Source: Vibrionales bacterium SWAT-3 (GTDB lineage: Bacteria > Pseudomonadota > Gammaproteobacteria > Enterobacterales > Vibrionaceae). Taken from it: a stretch of 64,000 bases of DNA. A program made the position numbers and the translations under genes. Location of the stretch: contig AAZW01000019.1 of the NCBI GenBank assembly GCA_000169995.1, forward strand, positions 1 to 64,000, written 5' to 3'. Of the stretch, positions 1 through 8,741 are shown one piece after another (position 1 is the stretch's first letter; the number at the start of each line of letters is the position of its first letter). A model generated the notes under the pieces. That model worked only from the letters and a program-made list of their open reading frames with translations. It made no database searches and was not told the origin of the DNA.

Positions 1-651
1 TCTCTTGGAGGATAAGCGCAACGGCTCGCTTAATCTTAATTGCATCGTGACATGCTCTCGTATCATAAGCGCATCACCAGACACCTCGTGGATACTTCGG
101 CGAGTTTGTTTCAGTAAATTCGGGAGTACTTCTCCATCTGTAACTGTCGATAGACTTAGCTCGGCTGCAATAATTTCATGAGTGTTTGTATCCACGGCAA
201 TATGAAGTTTTCGCCAGACTCTACGTTTGCCATCTGTCCCGTGTTTTTTGACTTTCCATTCACCTTCGCCATAAGCCTTAAGGCCAGTCGCATCAATAGC
301 TAGATGTTGTATCGTACCTCTCGTTTTTGTCTTAAGTGAGACCTCAACTTGCTTGGCTCTACGACTGATGCAGGTGTAATGCGGACAACTTAACGGTACA
401 TGGGCTAACCTAAATATCGAGTTGATAAAACCTTGCAGCGCTCTTAATGGCATAGAAAAAACTCGTTTCACCATGAGGGCTGTCGTGATAGCTAAATCAC
501 TGAACCGACGAGGCCTCCCGCGCTTATTCTGTTTGCTTTGCGTCCAGCCACTTATCGCTTCTTCATCAATCCAAAAGGTCAAAGAACCGCGGTTAATGAG
601 TGATTGGTTGTATTGCTTCCAGTTGGTTGTTTTGTAACGAGGTTTAGGCAT
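1..651 (-). pseudogene. IS5-family DDE transposase, partial and frameshifted
   Basis: Transposase of the IS5 family, IS903 subgroup, starting MPKPRYKTTNWKQYN at 651 and running off the window. The N-terminal domain and the first catalytic region (LAIDATGLKAYGEGEW, around residue 130) read cleanly. Near position 74 the frame breaks: the expected family motif GDGAYDTRACHDAIK is present only if one G is restored after GGTGAT. Near position 12 the conserved IPPR motif needs one more C in a CC run. Both are single-base losses in short homopolymers. Either the copy is dead or the sequence carries indel errors. The C-terminal catalytic Glu is not in the window. Confidence 0.75.
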
Positions 652-730
652 AGGGCTACGAGAGGGAGTGAATATAGCTGATCAGATCGTAGGTTTTAGG
701 TTTAGTTCCAATGAATTACGCAACAAAGCC
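1..730 (-). mobile_element. IS5-family (IS903-like) insertion sequence, partial
   Basis: One end of an insertion sequence that continues past the left edge of the window. The terminal inverted repeat is visible at 705-730; read inward from 730 it begins GGCTTTGTTGCG, which is close to the IS903 type of end. The transposase reads away from this end. The element has landed inside the gene at 731-1385, whose last eight codons are now IS sequence. The other end and the target duplication are outside the window. Confidence 0.85.
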
Positions 731-1385
731 CTTGTGAGGCTTCAAATGTCAGTGAACCGTCTTCAAGGTTTACTTTGCCCTCAACAGTGCGGGTATTTCC
801 TTTTTGGAACAGGTCATTGATAGCAGGCCAAAGTTCAGCATTGCATTTTGCATGATTAAAGTAGGCATCTCGCAAAGCACTAACTTGCGCATCAAGAATT
901 TCCACCTTGGCTTGGCCAAGCTCACCGGATGCTAAGATACTGCTATGAGAACGCTTCAAAACTTCATGCTTGTTATGCAGCATTTGGAAAAAAGTACGGT
1001 TAATCAGTTTCGAACGGACAGATTCCGTTGGTGAACGGTGTGGTTGAATCACCTTAACGACACTACCAAACTTTTTTGTCACTCGTTCTACAAAAAACTG
1101 CCATACTGGATGCTTAGTCACTGCGCTAGCTTCGTAGGCGCTACTGTTGTTTCCCGACTGGCGATACAATTCCGCCTCAACCTCAGAATAGATAACATCT
1201 ATCGCTTTTTCTAAATAAGGTAAGGCTCTGTTAGAGTGCCTTCTCCCGCATGCGAGAGACAGTTTTTTCAACCATTGCTCAATTTCTATCGCGCATCCTA
1301 AGTTAGGGATGAATTTTCCATCCGTCCCTTTGATTGATGACACATCGAAGTCGAGGTTGGCCGCAGCAAGCTGTTTTTTATTCAT
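702..1385 (-). CDS. Unknown T6SS-operon protein, 3' end replaced by an IS
   Basis: A 227-residue frame that I do not recognise. It is predicted soluble, without signal peptide or membrane segment, and rich in Lys, Ser and Ala. Only residues up to about 219 (ending EASQG) belong to the original gene; the final LCCVIHWN and the stop codon come from the IS903-like terminal repeat at 705-730. The product is therefore a C-terminal truncation or fusion of unknown extent. It lies 21 bp downstream of the kinase gene in the same direction and is probably the tail of the T6SS operon. Its function is unknown; an accessory or effector-related role is only suggested by position. Confidence 0.6.
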   Translation of the reverse strand: MNKKQLAAANLDFDVSSIKGTDGKFIPNLGCAIEIEQWLKKLSLACGRRHSNRALPYLEKAIDVIYSEVEAELYRQSGNNSSAYEASAVTKHPVWQFFVERVTKKFGSVVKVIQPHRSPTESVRSKLINRTFFQMLHNKHEVLKRSHSSILASGELGQAKVEILDAQVSALRDAYFNHAKCNAELWPAINDLFQKGNTRTVEGKVNLEDGSLTFEASQGLCCVIHWN

Positions 1386-1406
1386 TAGCTTTCCTTCATT
1401 CTAAGT

Positions 1407-1955
1407 CTAAGTTTTCAGAGCTTCTCGCCATTTTTCAAGCGTTGAGCCTATAAGACCATCCTTGGCATATAGTGCTGCCTGTTCGACAACTTGCCTAAGT
1501 GCATACCAATCGTCCTTCGGTTCCACTAAGCCTTCCCCACATATCTGATTTGATGAAGCAAATCTAGGGGTCACTTGCCAATCAGCGAGTACTTTTCGAT
1601 CAGTTCCAATTCGATAGCTAGCTCCAAAATCTATCAATTTCACATGATGATTACTTGGTATATAGAGCAAGTTTGAGGGTTTAATGTCGCCATGAACCCA
1701 ACCTTTACGATGACAGTGTCTGATAACATCGACGATGCTCGGCATCAGATCCGTAAATAACTCTAAATCTTCCACAGAAAAATTACTCAAAGGAATAGCA
1801 CTAGTGTCAAACTCCAATATCAATTGTAAGTTTATCCAGTTAACTTCTAAAACCTTTTGAACTTGATAGTTACGGCAATAATGTAAAGCAAGCAACTCTC
1901 TCTGCAATTCATCGACGTTACAATAATGTTTAGTATAAGACTCATAAATAGACAT
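1407..1955 (-). CDS. Minimal Ser/Thr protein kinase of the T6SS cluster
   Basis: A 182-residue eukaryotic-like kinase. The catalytic loop HGDIKPSN is at residues 88-95 and the magnesium-binding DFG at 109-111, with a DDWYAL motif near 148 matching kinase subdomain IX. The N-lobe is very short: no glycine-rich loop and no obvious VAIK lysine are visible, and the APE motif is not clear. T6SS clusters often encode a kinase (PpkA) that phosphorylates the FHA protein to trigger assembly, and an FHA protein is present here at 9206-10153. The reduced N-lobe means activity cannot be assumed. No cognate PP2C phosphatase is visible; one could lie beyond the IS at the left edge. Confidence 0.75.
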   Translation of the reverse strand: MSIYESYTKHYCNVDELQRELLALHYCRNYQVQKVLEVNWINLQLILEFDTSAIPLSNFSVEDLELFTDLMPSIVDVIRHCHRKGWVHGDIKPSNLLYIPSNHHVKLIDFGASYRIGTDRKVLADWQVTPRFASSNQICGEGLVEPKDDWYALRQVVEQAALYAKDGLIGSTLEKWREALKT

Positions 1956-1969
1956 CTGATATAGAACAA

Positions 1970-2803
1970 TTAGTTAGGATTGAATAAACTCCCTATACTA
2001 AATGGCGCTAGTATAAAGTTATTCCATATTGGTAATAAGTTTTGTTCATTCAAATCTTGTGCATAGTTCCCTTCTTCGTGAGTTTGGTTCTGATTCCATT
2101 TCCAATTTGAAATGAAATGGGATTTGCTAGGAACAGTTTCTTTCCCATTCCAATGAAAAACAAGTTTTCCTCGACCAAAAGGAACTTTAGAGGCATTGGG
2201 TTTAAAATACTTAAAAAGCTCTCTTGCTTCTAAGTCAGTATCACCAACTCTTGGGGCTGTCTTATCAAACACTTGAGAATAATATACATCTTTACCTTCA
2301 AAGATCAGCGTTCCACCAAATTTTGCTATCCCCCAACGAATAATACGAGACATTTCCTTCGTTGCAGTCAGTTTATCGTATGCGTGAATTGATGGCGATC
2401 TTTCATCCCATCCTTCGATCCCGGTTTTAAACGTTTTCATATAAGCATCTCGACCCGAAACTGTCATCGAAAACGGCCCTGTAAAGCCCATAGCATGATG
2501 TACAAACTCTGCGATTATGGGATCGCGTTTCAGGTGTAACCCCGTTCCTGCCTGGCCATAATAGAGATCCATCATTTGAAAGTTTCCCGCTAAATATGCA
2601 GCTCCACGCCTGCCCGGTTCAAATAAATTAACTTTACGTGACAACGTCTTATTTGAAAAGTTCTTAAGTCCTTTGACAATGAAACTTCCATTTCCCTGTG
2701 TTCCATAAACAAAAACTTTTCTCTGAAAAGCCAACTTCAGTCTAAACTCACCGACATAATTGACAGCATTCTCAAACTCATATGCTTCCATTCTATGCTT
2801 CAT
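1970..2803 (-). CDS. Unknown protein in T6SS operon
   Basis: 277 residues, not recognised. There is no signal peptide or membrane segment. It is rich in aromatic residues and Gly, with motifs such as GRRGAAYLAG (residues 65-74) and VSGRDAYMKT. It lies between the kinase and the C-terminal part of tssM, with gaps of 14 and 18 bp, so it is co-transcribed with the T6SS. Unknown genes in this position in T6SS operons may be effectors, immunity proteins or accessory factors. Nothing in the sequence chooses between these. Confidence 0.6.
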   Translation of the reverse strand: MKHRMEAYEFENAVNYVGEFRLKLAFQRKVFVYGTQGNGSFIVKGLKNFSNKTLSRKVNLFEPGRRGAAYLAGNFQMMDLYYGQAGTGLHLKRDPIIAEFVHHAMGFTGPFSMTVSGRDAYMKTFKTGIEGWDERSPSIHAYDKLTATKEMSRIIRWGIAKFGGTLIFEGKDVYYSQVFDKTAPRVGDTDLEARELFKYFKPNASKVPFGRGKLVFHWNGKETVPSKSHFISNWKWNQNQTHEEGNYAQDLNEQNLLPIWNNFILAPFSIGSLFNPN

Positions 2804-2821
2804 ATATCCTCCAACTAAGTA

Positions 2822-3853
2822 CTAATTTGAAATTAAAGAATTATTTAAATGCAGTTGATTAAACAATGCTTTATCTAACTGCTGTTTGGAATCACGCAAC
2901 GTGTAATCCAATACGATGTTATTTTGGTTAATTTTGTAGTTGAGCTTACGGATCAAGCGGCTAGATGTAGCGCTGCTCTTATTCGCAAAAATAGCGCGCA
3001 ACAACGCCCACTGACCGGTAAATGATTGTTGTGCTACTCGGTTCTGACCGCTGTAGAATTCTGCACTCAAATAGCCATCCACTCCTGCGGTTGGCCAAGT
3101 TATCTCGCGCCACACTCTTGGACCATGTTTGTATTCGTAAACCGTTTCAGCCTCTCGTAAGCGGAATTCCGTCACGTCGGTACTCATTGAGCTCGCTTTT
3201 ACTTCAAGCCTTAACCCAAACTCTCCCCCTGAAGAACCGAAGAAAATGCCACTCAGCTTTTGAACTAATTCAAGTTGCTTACGAGTATTTGAGTTTATTG
3301 GTAGTGTTAGGCCGTCAACTTCGTTTAGCTTGAGCCTGCCGTTATCCCAATAAACAAACGGCTTCAAGGTTTCTTCTATATAGCGAGCTACACGGCCACT
3401 TGGTTTAAAGAATTGAGAAAAGTCATCTAAGCTCACTTCTCCACGACCATGTTGATCAAATGGGAATCGCCCTTCAATGGCAGACACATAAAACTGGTAA
3501 ACTTGCTCATCCCACTGTGTATTTAGATACACCACGCTGCCATTCACTACTTGTTTCCAAACTTGTTCACTGAGACTCTTCGTCCAAGACGCGACGATGT
3601 TCGGAGCCTTGCTGCCAGCTTGACGGAAGCTTACGATAGGGTCGCTACTACCTTGCGCATGGGCAATGGCATAAGCATGGAATGATTTACCGGGGTTTGA
3701 ACTAGACAATGCGGCATCGAAAAACGAGTTAACCTCATCAACTTGAACGATCAACAGCTCCAGTGGTGTATCCTTATCTTTACCATTCCTATTAACAAAC
3801 CGAGAGAAAGGCAAAAATGCTTCATTTACGACGAATGAAGGTTGTAGCCTCAA
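2822..3853 (-). CDS. tssM: TssM (IcmF/VasK) C-terminal part, separate frame
   Basis: 343 residues matching the C-terminal periplasmic region of TssM, the inner-membrane component that spans the periplasm and contacts TssJ. The first codon on this frame is TTG at 3853, overlapping the TGA of the upstream piece (3850-3852). Together the two pieces (810 + 343) give the normal TssM length of about 1150. Restoring one C in the CC at the junction joins the frames as VGDT-LLRLQPSFVV with no loss of protein. The break is thus best read as a one-base deletion, real or technical. There is no canonical slippery heptamer that would favour programmed frameshifting. Translation by coupling from the TTG is possible but unproven. 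Confidence 0.8.
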   Translation of the reverse strand: MRLQPSFVVNEAFLPFSRFVNRNGKDKDTPLELLIVQVDEVNSFFDAALSSSNPGKSFHAYAIAHAQGSSDPIVSFRQAGSKAPNIVASWTKSLSEQVWKQVVNGSVVYLNTQWDEQVYQFYVSAIEGRFPFDQHGRGEVSLDDFSQFFKPSGRVARYIEETLKPFVYWDNGRLKLNEVDGLTLPINSNTRKQLELVQKLSGIFFGSSGGEFGLRLEVKASSMSTDVTEFRLREAETVYEYKHGPRVWREITWPTAGVDGYLSAEFYSGQNRVAQQSFTGQWALLRAIFANKSSATSSRLIRKLNYKINQNNIVLDYTLRDSKQQLDKALFNQLHLNNSLISN

Positions 3854-6282
3854 CAGGTATCGCCAACTGCTCGATTCACTTTGTCGACTTTGTTCAACAC
3901 CTTTTTCGCTTTCTTCAGTCCTAGTTGACCGGCTGCACGCTTCTGTCCTTTCGTATCCGGTTGATCAGCGACAGCCAATGTTGTGTTCACCACAACTGCA
4001 TCCAATACATCAAGTAGTGGACTCGTAGCCGGAGAACGTGTGTCTCTTAGTGCATAGCTGAGTACCGAAGCATCCCCAAACTGCTTGATTTGAATGTTAT
4101 TGACTAGGTCTTTCCAGTAGTAGATGTAATCAGCAAAATACAGACGTTGAACCTGTTTACTCAGTTCTCTAAGCTCAATGACTGATGCGCCAGACATATC
4201 ACCTTGAATCGCTTTAAACTCGCTCATCAAGCTTCTAAGCAGAGGCGACTTTGCCGTCAAATCAATTTGGCTGTAGCCCTGCTTAGTAAAGATTTCTAGT
4301 ATCAGATAGCCATGGAAATCATTAGTAAACTCAAACAAGCTATCGAACTTCTCACCGAGCTGGCTTCGGAGATCCACTTGAGTACGGTACTCTGGCATCT
4401 CTTTAATACGTGCATAAATCAGTCGCTCTGGTGACAAGCCTTCAAGGTTGTTCGTTGCAACATCTATCAGGTCTAGGTTCGGTTGTAACTGCTTATCGTA
4501 ATGACTTTTAAACAAGTCTTCAATTAAAAGAGAAAAAGAGTAAAGCTCGTCCGGAGAAAGCTCACCTTGGTCTTTCAAATTATCAAGCAAGTAAGTTTGT
4601 AGTTCCGAAAAGTTAAGTTGCTCTCGGTCAAACAACATCTGGTAGTAACGCAAAATCTCAAAGATTCGGCTTGGGTTACCAAGGTTAACATAAACATACA
4701 ACTCGCTGCTGATCAGCTCTTCGAGCTTTGGCAGCATTATCTGGTGCAACTGTTTTTCATAAGCAGAGTAAACACTCTCGGCCGTATCTGTTTGCTTAAT
4801 ACTGACCTTCTCATGCCACGGTTTAGGTTGAACGCCCTCAGCAACCACATCGCCGAGTTCTCTTAATACCGCCACAACCTCCGACATAGAATTGTCATTG
4901 CTCAGACTCTGAACATCGTTTTGATAAAAACGAATTTGAGATAGAGCCGTTGTGCGCCAATCTTCATCAACATTCCAGTTTTCCTGTAACTTCAGACCTG
5001 CAATGGAAATCAGCACAACTACGGATACTAGAACAGCGGTTCGGAATAAAAGATACCCCGCATGACGCCATTCATTGACACCGACGATATTCTTCTCCGG
5101 CAAGATGACATTATTGAACAAACGCTGAGTAAAGAAACCACGACGATTTGGCTGCTGTTCAACTTGATTATTGGTGTTGAACTCAGCACGTTCAGCCACA
5201 ACCTGCGTGAGTAGATCATGCTCAATGCCTTTTTGTCCGGATGACATTAAATAAGCACCGCGGATCCATACGGCTTCTCGGACACGGTTCTCGCGACCAA
5301 TGTCGCTCAAAAACTCGTTAACGCGCTCTAGGAAAATTCTTAGTTGATAAGGCCAAGCGATTATAGAGCCCGACTTGTCACTGCTGACGTTTATCAGTAA
5401 CTCAAACTGCTGCCCCGCAATGGATTGAATCAACGCGAGGCTTTCTGCCTCAAACTGCTGTTTGTCATAACGACGCGAAACATCGTCCTCAAAGGTAATA
5501 CCAAAAGGATTTTCTGAGTCACATGCAGTGAAGCTCTCAAAGAAACCAGTGAAGTCTGCAATCGAGTCAGCTTTAGAGAAAGCGGCGTAAACAGGCAAGT
5601 TTAAGCTAAGCTCGGCACCCATCGACAACACAGCCTCCTGATAGATGCCTGAGAGCCTAGTGCGTTCTTTCTTGTCTCCTGTCATTAGGCGATCGCACCC
5701 AATAACCGTCACAATGCCGTTCAGCCCTTGCCTCGGACGGTATTTAAGTAGTTGCTTCGCCAGTACTTGCCAAAGCGACTCGTCAATACCGTCGTTATCA
5801 AAAATACGGTGACCAACTTCCACAACGACTGCGTTATCGTTACTCCAAAAGCGTAGGTACTGTTCCGTATCACTTTCATCCAAGTAGCGCTCGTTAACTG
5901 GCTCAAAACCATTCTGTAGCAATATGGCACTTTTAGCGTCTTTTTCACCACCTAGAACTAGGTACCAAGGCAGACTGTAAAGACTTTCCAGCTTGTTACG
6001 ATCTTGTCCTTGTATCTTTTTCGTTGCGATACGAAACAGCTGCTGGATCACGCGCGTGTCTTGTTTAAGCAATACGTGTTGATCATGCTCTTCTTTCTCT
6101 GTTTGATTAAGCTTGCGCTGTTTCCACCACCAAACACATGTAAAGAAGACAATAACGACGGTGACAACGAGCATTCCCCACTTTATCCAGACTGGTTGCT
6201 CTTCTGATGCTGTAAGCCAAAATGCGAACGTCCCTAAAATGGCAGTAATCACCAAGAAAATAGAAAATATCTTTTTAAACAT
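3850..6282 (-). CDS. tssM: TssM (IcmF/VasK) N-terminal part
   Basis: 810 residues covering the N-terminal and central domains of TssM, a membrane-complex subunit of the T6SS. Two membrane segments lie at about 5-24 and 35-52, and a third at about 411-430, the usual layout. The cytoplasmic loop carries a near-Walker A motif, GGEKDAKS at 111-118, with Ala in place of the last Gly; nucleotide binding is known to be variable in this family. The frame ends GDTC at a TGA just before the C-terminal domain, which continues in another frame (2822-3853). It starts 1 bp after the SPOR-like gene, so it is tightly coupled to it. Confidence 0.85.
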   Translation of the reverse strand: MFKKIFSIFLVITAILGTFAFWLTASEEQPVWIKWGMLVVTVVIVFFTCVWWWKQRKLNQTEKEEHDQHVLLKQDTRVIQQLFRIATKKIQGQDRNKLESLYSLPWYLVLGGEKDAKSAILLQNGFEPVNERYLDESDTEQYLRFWSNDNAVVVEVGHRIFDNDGIDESLWQVLAKQLLKYRPRQGLNGIVTVIGCDRLMTGDKKERTRLSGIYQEAVLSMGAELSLNLPVYAAFSKADSIADFTGFFESFTACDSENPFGITFEDDVSRRYDKQQFEAESLALIQSIAGQQFELLINVSSDKSGSIIAWPYQLRIFLERVNEFLSDIGRENRVREAVWIRGAYLMSSGQKGIEHDLLTQVVAERAEFNTNNQVEQQPNRRGFFTQRLFNNVILPEKNIVGVNEWRHAGYLLFRTAVLVSVVVLISIAGLKLQENWNVDEDWRTTALSQIRFYQNDVQSLSNDNSMSEVVAVLRELGDVVAEGVQPKPWHEKVSIKQTDTAESVYSAYEKQLHQIMLPKLEELISSELYVYVNLGNPSRIFEILRYYQMLFDREQLNFSELQTYLLDNLKDQGELSPDELYSFSLLIEDLFKSHYDKQLQPNLDLIDVATNNLEGLSPERLIYARIKEMPEYRTQVDLRSQLGEKFDSLFEFTNDFHGYLILEIFTKQGYSQIDLTAKSPLLRSLMSEFKAIQGDMSGASVIELRELSKQVQRLYFADYIYYWKDLVNNIQIKQFGDASVLSYALRDTRSPATSPLLDVLDAVVVNTTLAVADQPDTKGQKRAAGQLGLKKAKKVLNKVDKVNRAVGDTC

Positions 6283-6283
6283 C

Positions 6284-6529
6284 TTATTTCAGCGCTCTTT
6301 TAATCTTGACGTTCAAACCAAAGCGAACATTGAGTTCATTTTTCAACATACGAATGGTGTTTAAGTCATCACCTGCGTGAAGATAAAGCTCAATACCATG
6401 TTCCGTCTCACGAGTAAAAGACTCATAGCCTGCTTGTTTAAGTTCTGTCGATAAACGAAGTGCGTCGCTTGCCCGAGAAAATACCGCGAGAATGATCTCC
6501 CATTGCTGAGTGACCACTTTTCCTTTCAT
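6284..6529 (-). CDS. Small SPOR-like protein between tssL and tssM
   Basis: 81 residues. The pattern fits a single SPOR-like fold: a beta strand (WEIILAVFS), a helix containing ALRLSTELKQAGY, a second strand (GIELYLHAG), then a second helix and strand. SPOR domains usually bind denuded peptidoglycan glycans. This protein has no visible signal peptide or membrane anchor, so a periplasmic location is not supported by the sequence. The gene ends 1 bp before the tssM start and follows tssL by 61 bp. The assignment rests on the fold pattern only; a HMM search would be needed to confirm it. Confidence 0.55.
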   Translation of the reverse strand: MKGKVVTQQWEIILAVFSRASDALRLSTELKQAGYESFTRETEHGIELYLHAGDDLNTIRMLKNELNVRFGLNVKIKRALK

Positions 6530-6590
6530 TCCCGTTTCTTCTCTAGGCTTTCACTCTGTCGCCCAAATCCGCATCGGACTAGTACACTAG

Positions 6591-7415
6591 TCACTGCTGT
6601 TTTCTCAGTACGTCTGACATATCGATCGCGCTAAACTGTGCCAACAACGGCTGCACGCGGCTGTTGTACCAATATTCAGTAAAGCCATACCCGGATGCCA
6701 GAACCAAGCAAGCCAAGCCTAACACTTTACCCATACTGATCATTAGCCACGGACGTTTACCTTCTATTAGCGTTGGTGTCTGCGGTACCGGAAAAGGACT
6801 TTCACTGCGATAGTGGCGAATGAGGCCGTACGCACGAGCAGTAATATCATGCAATTGGCTCTCGTCTTCATGGCGAAAGCGCCCTTTGAAACCCAAAGCT
6901 AGAAGCACATACTGAAGCTCAATAAAATCAACAAGTTTATTCGGCTGCTGGCTGCCCTTATCTAGCAACACAAAAAAGGCCTCTCCGCCATCGCGCTGTG
7001 AAAACACCTTGCTCAACAACGAATGATTTTCCCAACGAGCACGCTCTCCCCAAGTGGTGTACAGCACAGCTTCATCAAATGCCGCGCACAACACAAAGCA
7101 ACTTTTTTCAATCACGCTTGGGTGGTAATCCAAGTGCAGACCACGCAAACGAAACGCATCAATCGCGTACAAAAGCTTTTGACGAAAACGGTTGATGTCT
7201 ATCGGTGCTCCTTGACGCTTAATCGTCACTAAAATACCCAACAGCTCCGTTGCCGCATTAATTAAAGGGCTACCATAAATGGCAAGATTCTCAATCAATC
7301 GTTCTGTACCGGAAGTATCCGCTTTGGGTGGCAACTGATGCTGCTTTTGAGGTGATTCGGTCGATGCCACTCGTCGAATTTGAACCGTCGGTTCTTCGTT
7401 AAATAATCCGCCCAT
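6591..7415 (-). CDS. tssL: T6SS membrane protein TssL (DotU/IcmH family)
   Basis: 274 residues. The family hallmark QYVLLALGFKGRF is at about 168-180, followed by a Tyr-Gly-Leu helix. The single C-terminal membrane anchor is at about 224-245. TssL sits in the inner membrane and, with TssM and TssJ, forms the membrane complex that docks the baseplate through TssK. There is no C-terminal peptidoglycan-binding (OmpA-like) extension, so wall anchoring would have to come from another protein. It is 7 bp downstream of tssK. Confidence 0.93.
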   Translation of the reverse strand: MGGLFNEEPTVQIRRVASTESPQKQHQLPPKADTSGTERLIENLAIYGSPLINAATELLGILVTIKRQGAPIDINRFRQKLLYAIDAFRLRGLHLDYHPSVIEKSCFVLCAAFDEAVLYTTWGERARWENHSLLSKVFSQRDGGEAFFVLLDKGSQQPNKLVDFIELQYVLLALGFKGRFRHEDESQLHDITARAYGLIRHYRSESPFPVPQTPTLIEGKRPWLMISMGKVLGLACLVLASGYGFTEYWYNSRVQPLLAQFSAIDMSDVLRKQQ

Positions 7416-7422
7416 CCATTAC

Positions 7423-8739
7423 CTACCTAATCACATGAAAATCGACGTGGATATCATCAATTCTTTCATCAATATGAAGAGCGATCGCCTCATCACGTTT
7501 GATCAACGCTTGCCACAATTCAGACTTAGTATCGATTTCGAAGTAAGCGGCGTCATTCAAAGACTTCAGCTCAGAGGGTGCATAAGGGAGGTGGCGAAGC
7601 GGGACGCCTGAGAGTGCATTCCGTACTAGGCCGGCAATATCACTATTCCCAGCCAACTTTACAGCACGAGGAAACTCTTCACTAAGTCGAGTAGCACCGA
7701 TGGACGAGGAAACGGCCAACACAAAGCGCCCTTGATTGTATAAGCTGCGATCATCGACCAGTGTGCGTAGCAAGCGACGGCTCACGAACAGCTGTTTGTC
7801 CCAGTTCAATGTTGATACGTTATCTATCTGAACCTCACGCAGTAACACCAATAACTCAGAAAACACGGTCGAGAAGATGCTGTATAACGCATCTTGGTTC
7901 CATGCAGGGAAAGACTTTGGCATCTTCCCTTCCAAACCCTGCATCTGCCCCGCCATCGAAACGCACTCTAAATAGAGGTGACGTGTCAGCAACGAGCCAT
8001 CTAGGCCCCATTGTTCAAGCTTTGGCATCCAAGTACCCAAGACTTGCAGCCAAAGATAATCACGCATCAACGACTGATAGCTTTTACTGCTGGACTCCGC
8101 TTGTAAACGAGCATGAATCGCTCGAGAACGGTATTGTATTTGCGTAAAAAGGTCCGTAACGTTATCCGTTAAATAACTAGAGACAGAAAAATGCAAGCAT
8201 TGGGGAACGAATGCTTGGTTCAACACAACAACACCCTCAGACTTGTGTTCACTGATTTCAGCAACGGATATCAACACAAAATCTTTTAGCTCATCACCTT
8301 CTAAACGCAACTGAATGTTCAATGTTGCTAATTCTAATTGAACCGGGTCACTGTGCTCTCGGCTGGTATCGTAAACAGGGTGCTCTTGTGAAGAGTGCCT
8401 AAGACGCGCATCTTCTCCAACATCAATAGTGCCCGGTCTTGAAACCGGAAGGGCCAAATACACTTTCTTATGACTAGTATTTTTCGGCACATCAAGCACG
8501 AGTGCTTGCTCAATTTCAAATGGTGTTCCATCAGGGAAAATGCCTTTAGCACGACGTACCGAAACCTTGCCAATGTTCAACATCGAGCGATCAAGCTCTA
8601 GCGAGGTCAATCCATAAGCATTAGGGCTAATTTGTCCGGCGAACTCGCGAGTAAAATGTTCAACATAGCGCTCTTGCTGTTGAAAGTGCTGAGGGGAAAG
8701 GAACATCCCTTCACTCCACACGACTTTATTATTATCCAT
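7423..8739 (-). CDS. tssK: T6SS baseplate protein TssK
   Basis: 438 residues, the typical length. The N-terminal signature KVVWSEGMFLSPQHFQQQ is at residues 5-22. TssK is a trimeric cytoplasmic baseplate subunit that links the TssFG wedge to the TssL/TssM membrane complex. It lies 2 bp after tssJ and 7 bp before tssL in the usual tssJ-tssK-tssL order. Confidence 0.95.
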   Translation of the reverse strand: MDNNKVVWSEGMFLSPQHFQQQERYVEHFTREFAGQISPNAYGLTSLELDRSMLNIGKVSVRRAKGIFPDGTPFEIEQALVLDVPKNTSHKKVYLALPVSRPGTIDVGEDARLRHSSQEHPVYDTSREHSDPVQLELATLNIQLRLEGDELKDFVLISVAEISEHKSEGVVVLNQAFVPQCLHFSVSSYLTDNVTDLFTQIQYRSRAIHARLQAESSSKSYQSLMRDYLWLQVLGTWMPKLEQWGLDGSLLTRHLYLECVSMAGQMQGLEGKMPKSFPAWNQDALYSIFSTVFSELLVLLREVQIDNVSTLNWDKQLFVSRRLLRTLVDDRSLYNQGRFVLAVSSSIGATRLSEEFPRAVKLAGNSDIAGLVRNALSGVPLRHLPYAPSELKSLNDAAYFEIDTKSELWQALIKRDEAIALHIDERIDDIHVDFHVIR

Positions 8740-8741
8740 TA

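Noticed and set aside
3840..3870. Programmed -1 frameshift in tssM
   Set aside because: The junction ACC TGT TGA has no X-XXY-YYZ slippery heptamer, and no strong downstream structure is evident; a one-base deletion explains it more simply.
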